DNA of 24,000 nt from CAJBIL01 sp044359525 (GCA_044359525.1 JBIKLY010000056.1:1-24000), one strand, 5' to 3'; positions 15,406-23,086 are shown, counted from the stretch's first letter. A program made the numbers and translations. Notes: generated by a model from the letters alone, not told the origin.

Positions 15406-16116
15406 ATGAAACCAAATGTCATTGCCGCCTGGCTTGCCCTCTGTCTGTTTTGCAGCGCAAGCACGCTTACGGCACAGCCGGTCTATCAGTCACGCGGCGC
15501 CAACGGGCCGGTGTTTTCCGACAAGCCGCAGCCGGGCGCCAAGGCCGTTGATTTGCGGCCACTCAACACGATCGACAGTGCCACCCTGACCGGTGGCAAC
15601 ACCGCAGAAAAAGGCGCTGCGCCCACAGTGCCGCAGAAGGCGGGCGGTGAGCCGGCGGGTAACAAGGAGGCGGCACTTGCTTACCGCAGCTTCGCCATTG
15701 TTTTCCCGGAGAACGATGGCAGCATTGTGGCCAACACGGCAGTGTTCGAGGTTCGCGTCACTGTCGATCCCGCCCTGCGTCTGGGCGAAGGGCATGCCTT
15801 CGCGGTGAGCATCAATGGCCAGCCAGTTGGCCGCCGTTTTACGGCAACCGAATTCATGATCCCGCCGGAATTCTGGGGCGACCAGCTGCCGCCAGCCAAT
15901 CAGCGTCATCAGCTTGCGGCAACGATTATTGATCGCAACGGCGCAGTGCTCAAGGAAGCCGCGCCGGTGCAGTTCCAGCTGCGCTACGCGACGGTTCTGC
16001 AACAGCCTTACCGGCCGAGGCCGCCGCGGCCTGCTGTCCTGCCTGTTCCATCCGTCAAGCCCGCAGCGCCCCCGGCTATCGGTGCCGGGCCTGGAGCGGA
16101 TCCGGACAAGAAATAG
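15406..16116 (+). CDS. Exported DUF4124-domain protein
   Basis: A 236-residue protein with a signal peptide (MKPNVIAAWLALCLFCSAST, cleavage near the AQ before PVYQS), followed by a DUF4124-like segment (VYQSRGANGPVFSDKPQPGA) and, after a low-complexity Gly/Ala linker, a beta-rich domain (about 95-200) with FAIVFPENDGSIVANTAVFEVRV. The last 40 residues are Pro/Arg-rich. It is expected in the periplasm; no biochemical role is known for DUF4124. ATG 15406 has an AGGAGA site. It is the last gene of the operon beginning at 10746 and convergent with the lipoprotein gene (44 bp between stops). Confidence 0.8.
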   Translation: MKPNVIAAWLALCLFCSASTLTAQPVYQSRGANGPVFSDKPQPGAKAVDLRPLNTIDSATLTGGNTAEKGAAPTVPQKAGGEPAGNKEAALAYRSFAIVFPENDGSIVANTAVFEVRVTVDPALRLGEGHAFAVSINGQPVGRRFTATEFMIPPEFWGDQLPPANQRHQLAATIIDRNGAVLKEAAPVQFQLRYATVLQQPYRPRPPRPAVLPVPSVKPAAPPAIGAGPGADPDKK

Positions 16117-16160
16117 TGAAAGGCAGCAACCGCTAATCCGTCGAGTCGCTGTCGGCTTGC

Positions 16161-16628
16161 CTACTTTCGCTTTGCCGCTTCGACCTTCGCTTCCTTGAAT
16201 ACGGGCCCCCAGAGCGGATGACCGGATTCGGATTTGCTTAGGGCAAAGGCCGGGTTGATGGCAAAAGCTTTCAGGAAATAGGCCTTGCAGACGGCGCGCT
16301 GTTTGCCGGCACAGGCGATGAAGGCGAGGAGTTTGTTGGCGCGGATCTGATCGTCCGGATTGACCAGGCCAACTGCGAGGGCCGCCTGCAGTTCCTGTTG
16401 TGACGCCTTGTAATCGCCATTTTCATACGCCTTCACACCTGCTGCCAGGCTGCTTCCAGCCTGCTTTGATGCGCTCTTTTCGGCCGAAGTGTTTGCGCTG
16501 GATGTCGTTGCCATGTCTGCCGTAGGGCTGGCCGGCTTCGTTGTTTGATCATCCGGCTGTGGCGGATTACCCTGGCAGGCAGTGAGCGTCGCGACAATGA
16601 GAAGCGATAGCAGGGAATTGCGATGCAT
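16161..16628 (-). CDS. Small TPR-like lipoprotein (GHPLWGPVF family)
   Basis: A 155-residue protein. ATG 16628 is chosen because it gives a perfect lipoprotein signal: MHRNSLLSLLIVATLTACQG with lipobox LTAC; the frame open further upstream to 16826 encodes only Arg-rich sequence overlapping the neighbouring reductase gene. A Thr/Ser-rich linker (about 25-65) is followed by a TPR-like pair (GVKAYENGDYKASQQELQAAL, NKLLAFIACAGKQRAVCKAYFLKAFAINP). The closing SGHPLWGPVFKEAK resembles betaproteobacterial TPR lipoproteins, some of which are annotated as TssQ-like type VI-associated; no type VI genes are seen here, so that name is not adopted. It lies after the acyl reductase on the same strand (103 bp gap). 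Confidence 0.75.
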   Translation of the reverse strand: MHRNSLLSLLIVATLTACQGNPPQPDDQTTKPASPTADMATTSSANTSAEKSASKQAGSSLAAGVKAYENGDYKASQQELQAALAVGLVNPDDQIRANKLLAFIACAGKQRAVCKAYFLKAFAINPAFALSKSESGHPLWGPVFKEAKVEAAKRK

Positions 16629-16731
16629 GGAGAACCTTGGTTGGAAAGTACGTCTGTTTTTCGTGGTGAATGTGGATCGCTTTTTACCGACCGGGCGTCG
16701 AGTTTCCGGCGCCCGGGCAGGCCGTATTATT

Positions 16732-18723
16732 TCAGAAATGTATCCCGCGCATGATCTGCGTGAAGGCAATCTGGTCGGCACTGGGCATCGGCGGCAAGCC
16801 GCCTTCCTTTTTGTGTGCGGCCGCATTTGAATCCGGGAACATGCGGAAGCTGGTGTTCATGGCGATCTGCGCGACCTTCGGCATCAGCGAGTGCAGCACG
16901 GCGCCGAAAATGCCAAGGCGCGTGGCGATGCGTACCGGCTTGTGGATGATCGCATCGATCACCAGGTCAGCCGCTTCATCCGGCGACAGCGTGGGAACGT
17001 TGTCATAGAACTTGGTCGGCGCAATCATTGGTGTCTTGACGAGCGGCATGTTGATCGTTGTGAACTCGATGTGGCGGTCGGCAAATTCCGATGCGGCGCA
17101 GCGTGTCCAGGCGTCCATCGCGGCCTTTGAGGCAACGTAGGCCGAGAAGCGCGGGGCGTTGGTCAGTACGCCGATCGACGAGATGTTAACCACCTGGCCT
17201 TTGCGCTTGGCGAGCATGCCCGGCAGGAGGCCCATGGTCAGGCGCAGCGCGCCGAAGTAGTTGACCTCCATGGTGCGTTCGAAGTCGTGGAAGCGGTCGA
17301 ACGAGTTCTCGATGCCGCGACGAATCGAACGGCCGGCGTTGTTGACCAGGATGTCGACGCCACCGTATTTCTCGTTCATCAGATTGACGAAGGCATCGCA
17401 TTGCTCGGCAACCGCAATGTCGACGACGTGCGTGATCAGGCGCAGCCCGGCCGCTTCAAATTCAACGCGTGTTTCTTCAAGCTGCTCGGCGTCGCGTGCA
17501 ATGGTCACGGCGATCGCGCCGGCTTCGGCGATCTTGCGGATGGTCGCCTTGCCGATGCCCGACGAGCCGCCGGTGACCAGAATGACCTTGCCTTCGACCT
17601 GGCCGCGCAAGGTGCGGTCGATGAACAGGTCGGGGTCAAGATTTCGTTCCCAGTAGTCCCACAGACGCCAGGCGTAGGTGTCGAGCGGCGGTACGGCGAT
17701 GTCGGTGCCTTTGAGGACGCGCAGGGTTTCGCGGCAATCAAAACGTGTCGGGTAATTGATGAATTCGAGGACGTCATCGGGTAGCCCGAGGTCCTTCATG
17801 ACGGCCTGGCGAATGCGACGTACCGGGGTCAGGGCAAACAGCGCCTTGCGCACCGAACGCGGGATGAAGCCGAGCAGTGCCGCATTGATGCGCATCGTCA
17901 TCTGCGGCGCGTGCGCCGCGCGTGCGAAGGTGTTGAGCAGGTCGCCAACGCGCATCGGCGCTGGGTCGGTAAGGTGGAAGCACTTGCCGCTTTCCTTAGG
18001 TAAATGCGCAATGTGGTCCATTGCCGCCACCACAAAATCGACCGGCACGACGTTGATGCGCCCACCTTCGATACCGATCGTCGGCATCCAGCTCGGCAGG
18101 AGCTTGCGCAGCTTCTGGATCAGCTTGAAGAAGTAGTAGGGGCCGTCGATCTTGTCCATTTCGCCGGTGCGTGAATCACCGACGACGATGGCCGGGCGGA
18201 AGATGCGCCACGGAATCTTGCACTCGCGGCGCACGATCGCTTCGGAGTCGTGCTTGGTGCGGAAGTAGGGGTTTTCAAGGTTTTCAGCTTCCTCGAACAT
18301 GTCTTCGCGGAACAGGCCTTCAAACAGGCCGGCGGAAGCGATCGAGCTGACGAGGTGAAAATTCTTGGCACCAATTTCTTCGGCAAAGCTCACGGTCGTG
18401 CGTGTGCCATCGACGTTGGCGCGCTGCTGGTCTTCGGCGCTGGCTTTGAGATCGTAAATCGCAGCAAGATGGAAAAAGTGCGTGATCTTGCCCTTCAGTT
18501 TGCTGATGTCTTTTTTGGCAACGCCGAGTTGCGGCGCGGTCAGGTCACCAACGACCGGGATGACGCGCGTGTTATCGACACCCCAGTATTCGTAATACGC
18601 TTCGAGGCGTGGCAGCTCGATGGTGCGGGTGAGGAAGTAGACCACGCTGCCAGGGCGCGCAAGCAGCTTCGTGACGAGACGCTTGCCGATAAAGCCGGTG
18701 GCACCGGTGACAAAATAATTCAT
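16732..18723 (-). CDS. Two-domain alcohol-forming fatty acyl-CoA/ACP reductase (Marinobacter FAR-like)
   Basis: A 663-residue fusion of two SDR units. The N-terminal extended SDR (residues 1-360) has TGATGFIG (6-13) and Y153/K157 in YFRTK; the C-terminal classical SDR (380-640) has TGGSSGIG (384-391), NNAG (461-464) and Y529/K533 in YVASK with SSIG before it. Length, domain order and many blocks (for example HLAAIYD, EGGRINVVPVDFV, NYPTRFD, YWERNLDPDLF, the terminal MRGI-aromatic-F) match from memory the roughly 661-residue Marinobacter reductase that takes fatty acyl-CoA or acyl-ACP to the alcohol. The expected reaction is acyl-CoA plus 2 NADPH to fatty alcohol. ATG 18723 has an AGGAGA site. 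It is divergent from the phasin gene. No wax ester synthase is seen in the window, so the fate of the alcohol is open. Confidence 0.85.
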   Translation of the reverse strand: MNYFVTGATGFIGKRLVTKLLARPGSVVYFLTRTIELPRLEAYYEYWGVDNTRVIPVVGDLTAPQLGVAKKDISKLKGKITHFFHLAAIYDLKASAEDQQRANVDGTRTTVSFAEEIGAKNFHLVSSIASAGLFEGLFREDMFEEAENLENPYFRTKHDSEAIVRRECKIPWRIFRPAIVVGDSRTGEMDKIDGPYYFFKLIQKLRKLLPSWMPTIGIEGGRINVVPVDFVVAAMDHIAHLPKESGKCFHLTDPAPMRVGDLLNTFARAAHAPQMTMRINAALLGFIPRSVRKALFALTPVRRIRQAVMKDLGLPDDVLEFINYPTRFDCRETLRVLKGTDIAVPPLDTYAWRLWDYWERNLDPDLFIDRTLRGQVEGKVILVTGGSSGIGKATIRKIAEAGAIAVTIARDAEQLEETRVEFEAAGLRLITHVVDIAVAEQCDAFVNLMNEKYGGVDILVNNAGRSIRRGIENSFDRFHDFERTMEVNYFGALRLTMGLLPGMLAKRKGQVVNISSIGVLTNAPRFSAYVASKAAMDAWTRCAASEFADRHIEFTTINMPLVKTPMIAPTKFYDNVPTLSPDEAADLVIDAIIHKPVRIATRLGIFGAVLHSLMPKVAQIAMNTSFRMFPDSNAAAHKKEGGLPPMPSADQIAFTQIMRGIHF

Positions 18724-18905
18724 TGCTGTCTCCTGATTATCGTTATAGAGGTATCGATTCAGAGCACGATACGGTGCGCCATATTACCAAGCGTTGAGCG
18801 CGGTTTATTAGTGTGCTTCCTCTAGATATTGTCACTAGACTGGGTTCCGAGGGCAAGTAAAAAACTTGTCGATCATATTAATCAAACCGATGAAGGAGAA
18901 AAAAA
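18724..18905. other. Divergent intergenic region between acyl reductase and phasin
   Basis: 182 bp holding promoters for two divergent genes. A small inverted repeat, TCTAG (18821-18825) and CTAGA (18835-18839) with a 9-bp spacer, lies near the middle and could be an operator. The phasin side has a strong GAAGGAGAA ribosome binding site. No unambiguous -35/-10 pair was found on either strand. Confidence 0.4.
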
Positions 18906-19517
18906 ATGGGCAAGAAACTGAAAGCACTGGCAGGTGGGCTGACTGAAAACCAACTCGCCGTTACGGTAAAGGAATCGGCGCAGCAAATCTGGCTGGCCGG
19001 CCTGGGCGCTTTTGCCAAGGCACAGGAAGAAGGCAACAAGGTGTTTGATGCGCTGGTCAAGGAAGGCGAGACCATCCAGTCGAAGACACGCAAGATGACC
19101 GACGAGAAAATCGCCCAGGTCGCCGGGCGGGCTGCGGGTACGTGGGATCGCCTTGAACAGGTTTTTGAAGACCGTGTTGCGCGTTCGCTGGGTAGCCTTG
19201 GCGTGCCGAGCAAGAAGGATATTGAAAAGCTCTCCAAGCGCGTTGCTGATCTGACGGCTGTGGTGCAGGCGCTGACCGAAGAAAGGGCCAAGCCGGTGGC
19301 GAAACCTGCGGTTGCCAAAGCACCGGCCAAGCCGGTGGCGAAACCTGCCGTTAAATCGGCTGCCAAGCCGGTGGCAAAGGCCGCAGTGAAACCTGTTGTC
19401 CGCAAGGCGCCGGCTAAACCGGCCGCCAAGCCTGCTGCCAAGCCGGTCGGGCTGAAAGCCGTTCCCGCTGTTACGCCAGCGGATGTGTTGAAGAATATCG
19501 CCAAGAGCAACGGCTGA
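18906..19517 (+). CDS. Phasin with histone-like Ala/Lys/Pro tail (PhaF/PhaI type)
   Basis: A 203-residue protein. The N-terminal 110 residues are the phasin domain (LAVTVKESAQQIWLAGLGAFAKAQEEG and a long amphipathic helix ending WDRLEQVFEDRVARSL), which coats polyhydroxyalkanoate granules. A short coiled coil (KKDIEKLSKRVADLTAVVQAL) is followed by a repetitive tail of KPVAKPA/KAPAKPAAK units (about 117-182), similar to histone H1-like tails of PhaF that bind DNA and help segregate granules. ATG 18906 follows GGAGAAAAAA. It is divergent from the acyl reductase, and a family B palindrome lies shortly after its stop. Granule association is well supported by family; DNA binding by the tail is inference from composition. 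Confidence 0.88.
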   Translation: MGKKLKALAGGLTENQLAVTVKESAQQIWLAGLGAFAKAQEEGNKVFDALVKEGETIQSKTRKMTDEKIAQVAGRAAGTWDRLEQVFEDRVARSLGSLGVPSKKDIEKLSKRVADLTAVVQALTEERAKPVAKPAVAKAPAKPVAKPAVKSAAKPVAKAAVKPVVRKAPAKPAAKPAAKPVGLKAVPAVTPADVLKNIAKSNG

Positions 19518-19546
19518 TCCTGCCGGTGCGTAGTGACCCGACGTTT

Positions 19547-19608
19547 GCGCTTGCCGAGGCAGATGTCGGGTTACGCGATAAAGCCGCTAACCCGACCTAC
19601 CGAAATCC
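19547..19608. repeat. Family B palindromic repeat, copy 2 (TCGGGTTA type)
   Basis: Units in order are a degenerate ACCCGAC, then TGTCGGGTTACGC (around 19564-19576), then GCTAACCCGACCTAC (around 19587-19601). The middle shares a roughly 37-bp core with copy 3 at 23099-23135 with only about three differences. It lies about 30 bp after the phasin stop and may terminate or stabilise its transcript. Confidence 0.75.
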
Positions 19609-19714
19609 GGCCAATACTTCCGATTGCATCCGGCAAGCATGCTCTGCTGCACGATGGCGTCGGGATGCGACAATATTCGCTCCCGCCGCCATCGGTTTAT
19701 AAAAGGAGGTCGTC

Positions 19715-20932
19715 ATGATCGCTGCAACCCGGCGCCCCAGGATCGGACTGGCACTTGCTGGCGGCGGTCCGGTCGGTGGCATCTACGAAGTTGGCGCGAT
19801 GGCTGCACTGGCCGAGTCGCTCGAAGGTGCTGATTTCAATGATTTTGAAATTTACGTTGGCGTCAGCTCGGGTGGTTTTATTGCTGCAGCACTGGCTAAT
19901 GGTCTGGGGCCGGCCACGCTGGCCCGCATGCTGGTGGAAAATGAAACCGACGAAGTGTTCGACCCCGAGATGCTCCTGCGGCCGGCTTTCGGCGAGTATC
20001 TCAAGCGTGCGCTGTCGGTGCCGCCGCTGCTCTGGTCCTCATTTCGCCACTACCTGTCCGACCCCTGGAATCTTGGCCTGTTCGAGGCTTTTCAACGCCT
20101 CAGTCACGCCATCCCGGCAGGTGTCTTCGACAATACCGGCATTGATGAACTGCTCAGAAAACTGTTTTCAACCGCCGGGCGAAGCAACGATTTTCGTGAG
20201 CTGAAGCACAAACTCTTTCTGGTCGCGACTGATCTCGACTCCGGTGAATCCGTCGCCTTTGGCGGCGCGGGTTACGACGATGTGCCGATTTCCGTTGCCG
20301 TGCAGGCCAGCGCCGCCTTGCCCGGCCTTTTCCCGCCGGTAAAAATTGGCGAGCGCTATTACGTCGACGGCGCGTTGATCAAGACGCTGCACGCCTCGGT
20401 AGCCTTGCGTGAGGGTGCCGAACTGGTGATCTGCATCAATCCGCTGGTGCCCTTTGATTCCGAACTGGCGGCCAAACGCCCGCACCGCGAGCACTTGACG
20501 CACACCCCGGCACACCTCGTCGATGGTGGCCTGCCCGTCGTTTTGTCGCAGACTTTCCGCGCCATCATTCACTCGCGCATGCGCGCCGGGATGGATCGCT
20601 ACAAGCTTGAATTCGAGGGTGCCGATGTCGTGCTGTTCGAGCCGACGCGCGACGACGCCGACATGTTCTTCACCAATGTATTCAGCTACCGCAGCCGCAG
20701 CCGTCTGTGCGAGCACGCCTACCAGCGCACCCGCACCGACCTCTACCGGCGCCGCCACGAACTCGGGCCGATCTTCGAGCGACACGGCATTCATCTGAAC
20801 GTTGCCGTGCTCAAGGATCATCGCCGCTCGCTGCTGGCGCACAAGCGGCGCCCTGATCTGGTGTCAACGGCCAGTGCGCTCGACGCTTCCCTGCAGGACC
20901 TTGAGCGCTGGGTGCAGGCGCACAAGGCTTGA
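19715..20932 (+). CDS. Patatin-like phospholipase
   Basis: A 405-residue serine acyl hydrolase of the patatin family. The oxyanion loop is LALAGGGPVGGIYEVG near residues 8-23, the nucleophile elbow is GVSSG with S51, and the second dyad residue is D218 in YVDGALIK. Such enzymes cleave acyl chains from phospholipids or other glycerolipids. There is no signal peptide, so it is probably cytoplasmic or associated with the membrane or granule surface; some patatin-family proteins are found on PHA granules. ATG 19715 has a nearly perfect Shine-Dalgarno (AAGGAGGT, 19703-19710), which predicts strong translation. It is followed 101 bp later by the TetR gene. The C-terminal 190 residues lie beyond the patatin core and have no clear motif. 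Confidence 0.88.
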   Translation: MIAATRRPRIGLALAGGGPVGGIYEVGAMAALAESLEGADFNDFEIYVGVSSGGFIAAALANGLGPATLARMLVENETDEVFDPEMLLRPAFGEYLKRALSVPPLLWSSFRHYLSDPWNLGLFEAFQRLSHAIPAGVFDNTGIDELLRKLFSTAGRSNDFRELKHKLFLVATDLDSGESVAFGGAGYDDVPISVAVQASAALPGLFPPVKIGERYYVDGALIKTLHASVALREGAELVICINPLVPFDSELAAKRPHREHLTHTPAHLVDGGLPVVLSQTFRAIIHSRMRAGMDRYKLEFEGADVVLFEPTRDDADMFFTNVFSYRSRSRLCEHAYQRTRTDLYRRRHELGPIFERHGIHLNVAVLKDHRRSLLAHKRRPDLVSTASALDASLQDLERWVQAHKA

Positions 20933-20947
20933 GCCATCCGGCATGGC

Positions 20948-20985
20948 GTGCCGGCGTTCACTGCACGTGCCGGCGGTGCTATGCT
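20948..20985 (+). promoter_or_regulatory. Promoter and candidate operator of the TetR-family gene
   Basis: TTCACT (20957-20962) and TATGCT (20980-20985) with a 17-bp spacer form a plausible sigma-70 promoter. A 9-bp direct repeat GTGCCGGCG occurs at 20948-20956, just before the -35, and at 20967-20975, inside the spacer, 19 bp apart. This placement would suit autorepression by the TetR-family regulator, by inference. Confidence 0.45.
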
Positions 20986-21033
20986 CGTCAGCCGGGATGA
21001 TCGAAATAACGTCAAAAAAATACAAACAGGCTG

Positions 21034-21681
21034 ATGGAAAAAAAACCGAAGCGTCGCACGCGTGAGCGCATCCTTGAAACCAGCCTGCGGCTGTTCAACG
21101 ATTTCGGCGAGCCGAATGTGAGCACGTCGGTGATTTCTGACGAAATGAACATCAGTCCGGGCAATCTCTATTATCACTTTCATAACAAAGACGAAATCGT
21201 CGAATCGATCTTTGCCGATTTCGAAGTCGCGATCGAGGAAACCCTTACCGTGCCGACACGCCGGCCGGCCGATGTCGATGACGTCTGGTTGTTTCTGCAT
21301 CTGCTGTTTGAGCACATCTGGGCCTACCGGTTTTTATACCGCGACCTCAACGATTTGCTGACGCGCAATCGCACACTTGAAATTCATTTCAAGAAAATTC
21401 TGGCACACAAGGTGCGCACGGCAACGACGCTGTGTGAAGGGCTGGTGGCCACCGGCGCGATGCGTGCAACGCCGGCTGAGTTGCAGGCGCTGGCAACCAA
21501 CATGGCGGCCATCGCTACTTACTGGTTATCCTTCGAGTACGCCTGTGATCCGCGTGCCGACAGGGAGAACGGACGTATCGGGCGTGGTGTGTATCAGGTG
21601 ATGGCCATGGTTTCGCCATTCCTGATCGGCGAAGCACGCACCTTGCTGGAGAAGCTGTCCGGCGAATACATCAAGCAGTAG
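21034..21681 (+). CDS. TetR-family transcriptional regulator
   Basis: A 215-residue regulator. The N-terminal helix-turn-helix (about 10-56: RERILETSLRLFNDFGEPNVSTSVISDEMNISPGNLYYHFHNKDEIV) is typical of TetR proteins, where it binds a palindromic or repeated operator and releases it on ligand binding. The C-terminal helical domain (60-215) is the ligand pocket, with many aromatic and aliphatic residues; fatty acyl-CoA-responsive members are known but the ligand cannot be read here. The short spacing after the patatin gene and the lipid enzymes around suggest control of lipid genes. ATG 21034 has only a weak ribosome binding site (CAGG). Own promoter and direct repeat are at 20948-20985. The gene is followed by a family A hairpin. 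Confidence 0.88.
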   Translation: MEKKPKRRTRERILETSLRLFNDFGEPNVSTSVISDEMNISPGNLYYHFHNKDEIVESIFADFEVAIEETLTVPTRRPADVDDVWLFLHLLFEHIWAYRFLYRDLNDLLTRNRTLEIHFKKILAHKVRTATTLCEGLVATGAMRATPAELQALATNMAAIATYWLSFEYACDPRADRENGRIGRGVYQVMAMVSPFLIGEARTLLEKLSGEYIKQ

Positions 21682-21866
21682 TTCATAACAAGGGCGGCCG
21701 CATTTGACGGAAAAACCTAACGCAGCGGCGCAGAGGACGCAGAGGAAACGCGGAGAAAAACTCAATACGGGTAAGGGTCTGGCTTTCTCTGCGTCATCTC
21801 TGCGCCCCTCTGCGCCTCTGCGGTGGGATTTGATGTTCAAATACAAGCGCTTTTAGTTCATAACAA
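21679..21866. repeat. 13-bp direct repeat flanking family A copy 3
   Basis: TAGTTCATAACAA occurs exactly at 21679-21691 (beginning in the stop codon of the TetR gene) and again at 21854-21866, 175 bp apart, with the family A hairpin between them. This could be a target-site duplication or a local duplication. Confidence 0.7.
21714..21830. repeat. Family A hairpin repeat, copy 3 (CGCAGAG units)
   Basis: The left arm (about 21714-21758) has CGCAG/CGCAGAG/CGCGGAG units with a few substitutions; the right arm (about 21784-21830) has the complementary CTCTGCG units. Arms are about 45 bases and the loop about 25. It matches copy 1 closely in order and spacing. It lies between the TetR and TPR genes and could act as a terminator. 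Confidence 0.85.
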
Positions 21867-21891
21867 CACCCATCAAACCGGAGGAGAGAAC

Positions 21892-22665
21892 ATGGCCTGG
21901 AAAAAATTCCCGCACCCCGAAAAGGCATTTGGCTACGCAGGCGCTGCGCTCAAGAAAAACTGGGCGCGCCTGCATCGTGGCGACGCTGAGCCTTTTCCCG
22001 ACGACGCCAAGCTGCTCGACGCCTGGCGCGCCTATCACGCCGGCGATTTCGGCAAGGCCGTCGAATCGGGGCTCGCGTGCGGCATGGCCGGCTACAACGT
22101 GGCCAACAAGGCGGCTGCCATCTACGCCAACTATCTCGAGACCGACGAAGCGCGCAAGCTGGCGCTTTTGCTTGAAGTGTCCCAGCGCTGCGAAGAACAG
22201 CAGAAAGCCATGCCGGACAGCGCCAACGCCTGGTATCTCCACGCCTACGCGCTGGGCCGTTACAGCCAGGGCATTTCGATTGCCAAGGCGCTGGCACAGG
22301 GCCTCGGCGGCAAGATCAAGCACAGCCTTACCCGGGCCATTGAACTCGAGCCAAAGCATGCCGATGCAAACATCGCGCTCGGCACCTATCATGCCGAGAT
22401 CATTGACAAGGTTGGCTCGCTGGTTGGCGGCCTGACCTATGGCGCCAAGAAAAGTACCGGTGTCGAGCATTTTGAAACCGCCCTCAAGCTCAATCCCGAC
22501 TCGGCAATCACCCGTGTTGAATTTGCCAACGGGCTGGTCCTCATGTTCGGCGGCTCGCGCATGAAAGACGCCGAGCGCCTGTATCAGGAAGCCGCCGTTT
22601 GCGAACCGATGGATGCGATGGAATGGCTTGATGTCGAACTCGCCAGGGCCGAGCTTGAGGATTGA
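21892..22665 (+). CDS. TPR-repeat protein
   Basis: A 257-residue protein without a signal peptide. TPR-like repeats are seen at about 40-70 (LLDAWRAYHAGDFGKAVESGL), 115-135 (ANAWYLHAYALGRYSQG), 160-185 (HSLTRAIELEPKHADANIALG) and 205-255 (GVEHFETALKLNPDSAITRVEFAN; AERLYQEAAVCEPMDAMEW). It is likely a cytoplasmic scaffold or adaptor. ATG 21892 has a strong GGAGGAGA site; the longer upstream frame crosses the hairpin. The gene is on the same strand as the TetR gene, but the 210-bp gap with the repeat suggests a separate unit. No specific partner can be named. Confidence 0.8.
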   Translation: MAWKKFPHPEKAFGYAGAALKKNWARLHRGDAEPFPDDAKLLDAWRAYHAGDFGKAVESGLACGMAGYNVANKAAAIYANYLETDEARKLALLLEVSQRCEEQQKAMPDSANAWYLHAYALGRYSQGISIAKALAQGLGGKIKHSLTRAIELEPKHADANIALGTYHAEIIDKVGSLVGGLTYGAKKSTGVEHFETALKLNPDSAITRVEFANGLVLMFGGSRMKDAERLYQEAAVCEPMDAMEWLDVELARAELED

Positions 22666-22685
22666 GTTGCCGGCGCGGTGTGCGT

Positions 22686-22728
22686 ATTTGTGACGCGTGT
22701 GAGTCGTGTGAGTCGTGTCACTTGTGAA
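22686..22728 (+). repeat. Short tandem TGTGA-type repeat before the cysteine-rich protein
   Basis: TGTGA-like motifs recur with a period of about 9 bp in this stretch, including two adjacent GTGTGAGTC units and then GTGTCAC. It overlaps the candidate GTG starts of the next gene. It may be a regulatory site or simple slippage-derived repetition. Confidence 0.45.
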
Positions 22729-23086
22729 TGCGCCGCGCCAGATCATCTTTCTGCATCAGGCTGCGCCGGCCAAACCGGTAGTCGGCGAGCCGTGCAACGG
22801 TTGCGGTGTGTGCTGTGCGGCCGAAACCTGCCCGGTCGCGCGTTTGCTCCTGCTGCAGTGGCGCGGGCCGTGTCGTGCTTTGACTTGGGATGACGTTGTG
22901 GCGCGTTATCGTTGTGGCCTGGTCGACCATCCCGCAGCTTATTTACCTTACTTGCCCCGGTGGTCGGAAGACCCGGTTCGGCGCGGCATAACGCGCTGGA
23001 TTGCGGCAGGTGCCGGCTGTGATTCAGCAGTTGTGGCCACCGGGTGCAATCGAAAGAGTGAGTCAGATTCGCGTAGGTCGGGTTAG
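22715..23086 (+). CDS. Cysteine-rich YkgJ-like protein
   Basis: About 123 residues with a metal-binding-type cluster: C27, C30, C33, C34 and C39 (PCNGCGVCCAAETCP), then C53 (GPCRAL), C67 and two further cysteines. This resembles the YkgJ/zinc- or iron-chelating family; the role is unknown. The start is uncertain: GTG 22715 or GTG 22724, neither with a good ribosome binding site, and both lie in a short tandem repeat. The last codons (RRSG and the TAG stop at 23084-23086) are supplied by the left arm of a family B palindrome, so the natural C-terminus may have been changed by the repeat. It lies 49 bp after the TPR gene on the same strand. Confidence 0.65.
   Translation: MSLVNAPRQIIFLHQAAPAKPVVGEPCNGCGVCCAAETCPVARLLLLQWRGPCRALTWDDVVARYRCGLVDHPAAYLPYLPRWSEDPVRRGITRWIAAGAGCDSAVVATGCNRKSESDSRRSG

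Noticed and set aside
16161..16628. Naming the small lipoprotein as a type VI secretion component (TssQ)
   Set aside because: Only the GHPLWGPVF end resembles it and no type VI genes are in the window.
16685..16715. Possible terminator hairpin CCGGGCG/CGCCCGG after the acyl reductase
   Set aside because: It has a 12-base loop and no T-run on the relevant strand, so it is not convincing.
16629..16826. N-terminal extension of the small lipoprotein gene by 66 codons
   Set aside because: It is Arg-rich, overlaps the acyl reductase end and would hide the perfect lipoprotein signal that begins at 16628.
2811..21830. CRISPR array suggested by repeated CGCAGAG units
   Set aside because: The units are 7 bases, arranged in inverted arms without unique spacers of constant length, and no cas genes are present.
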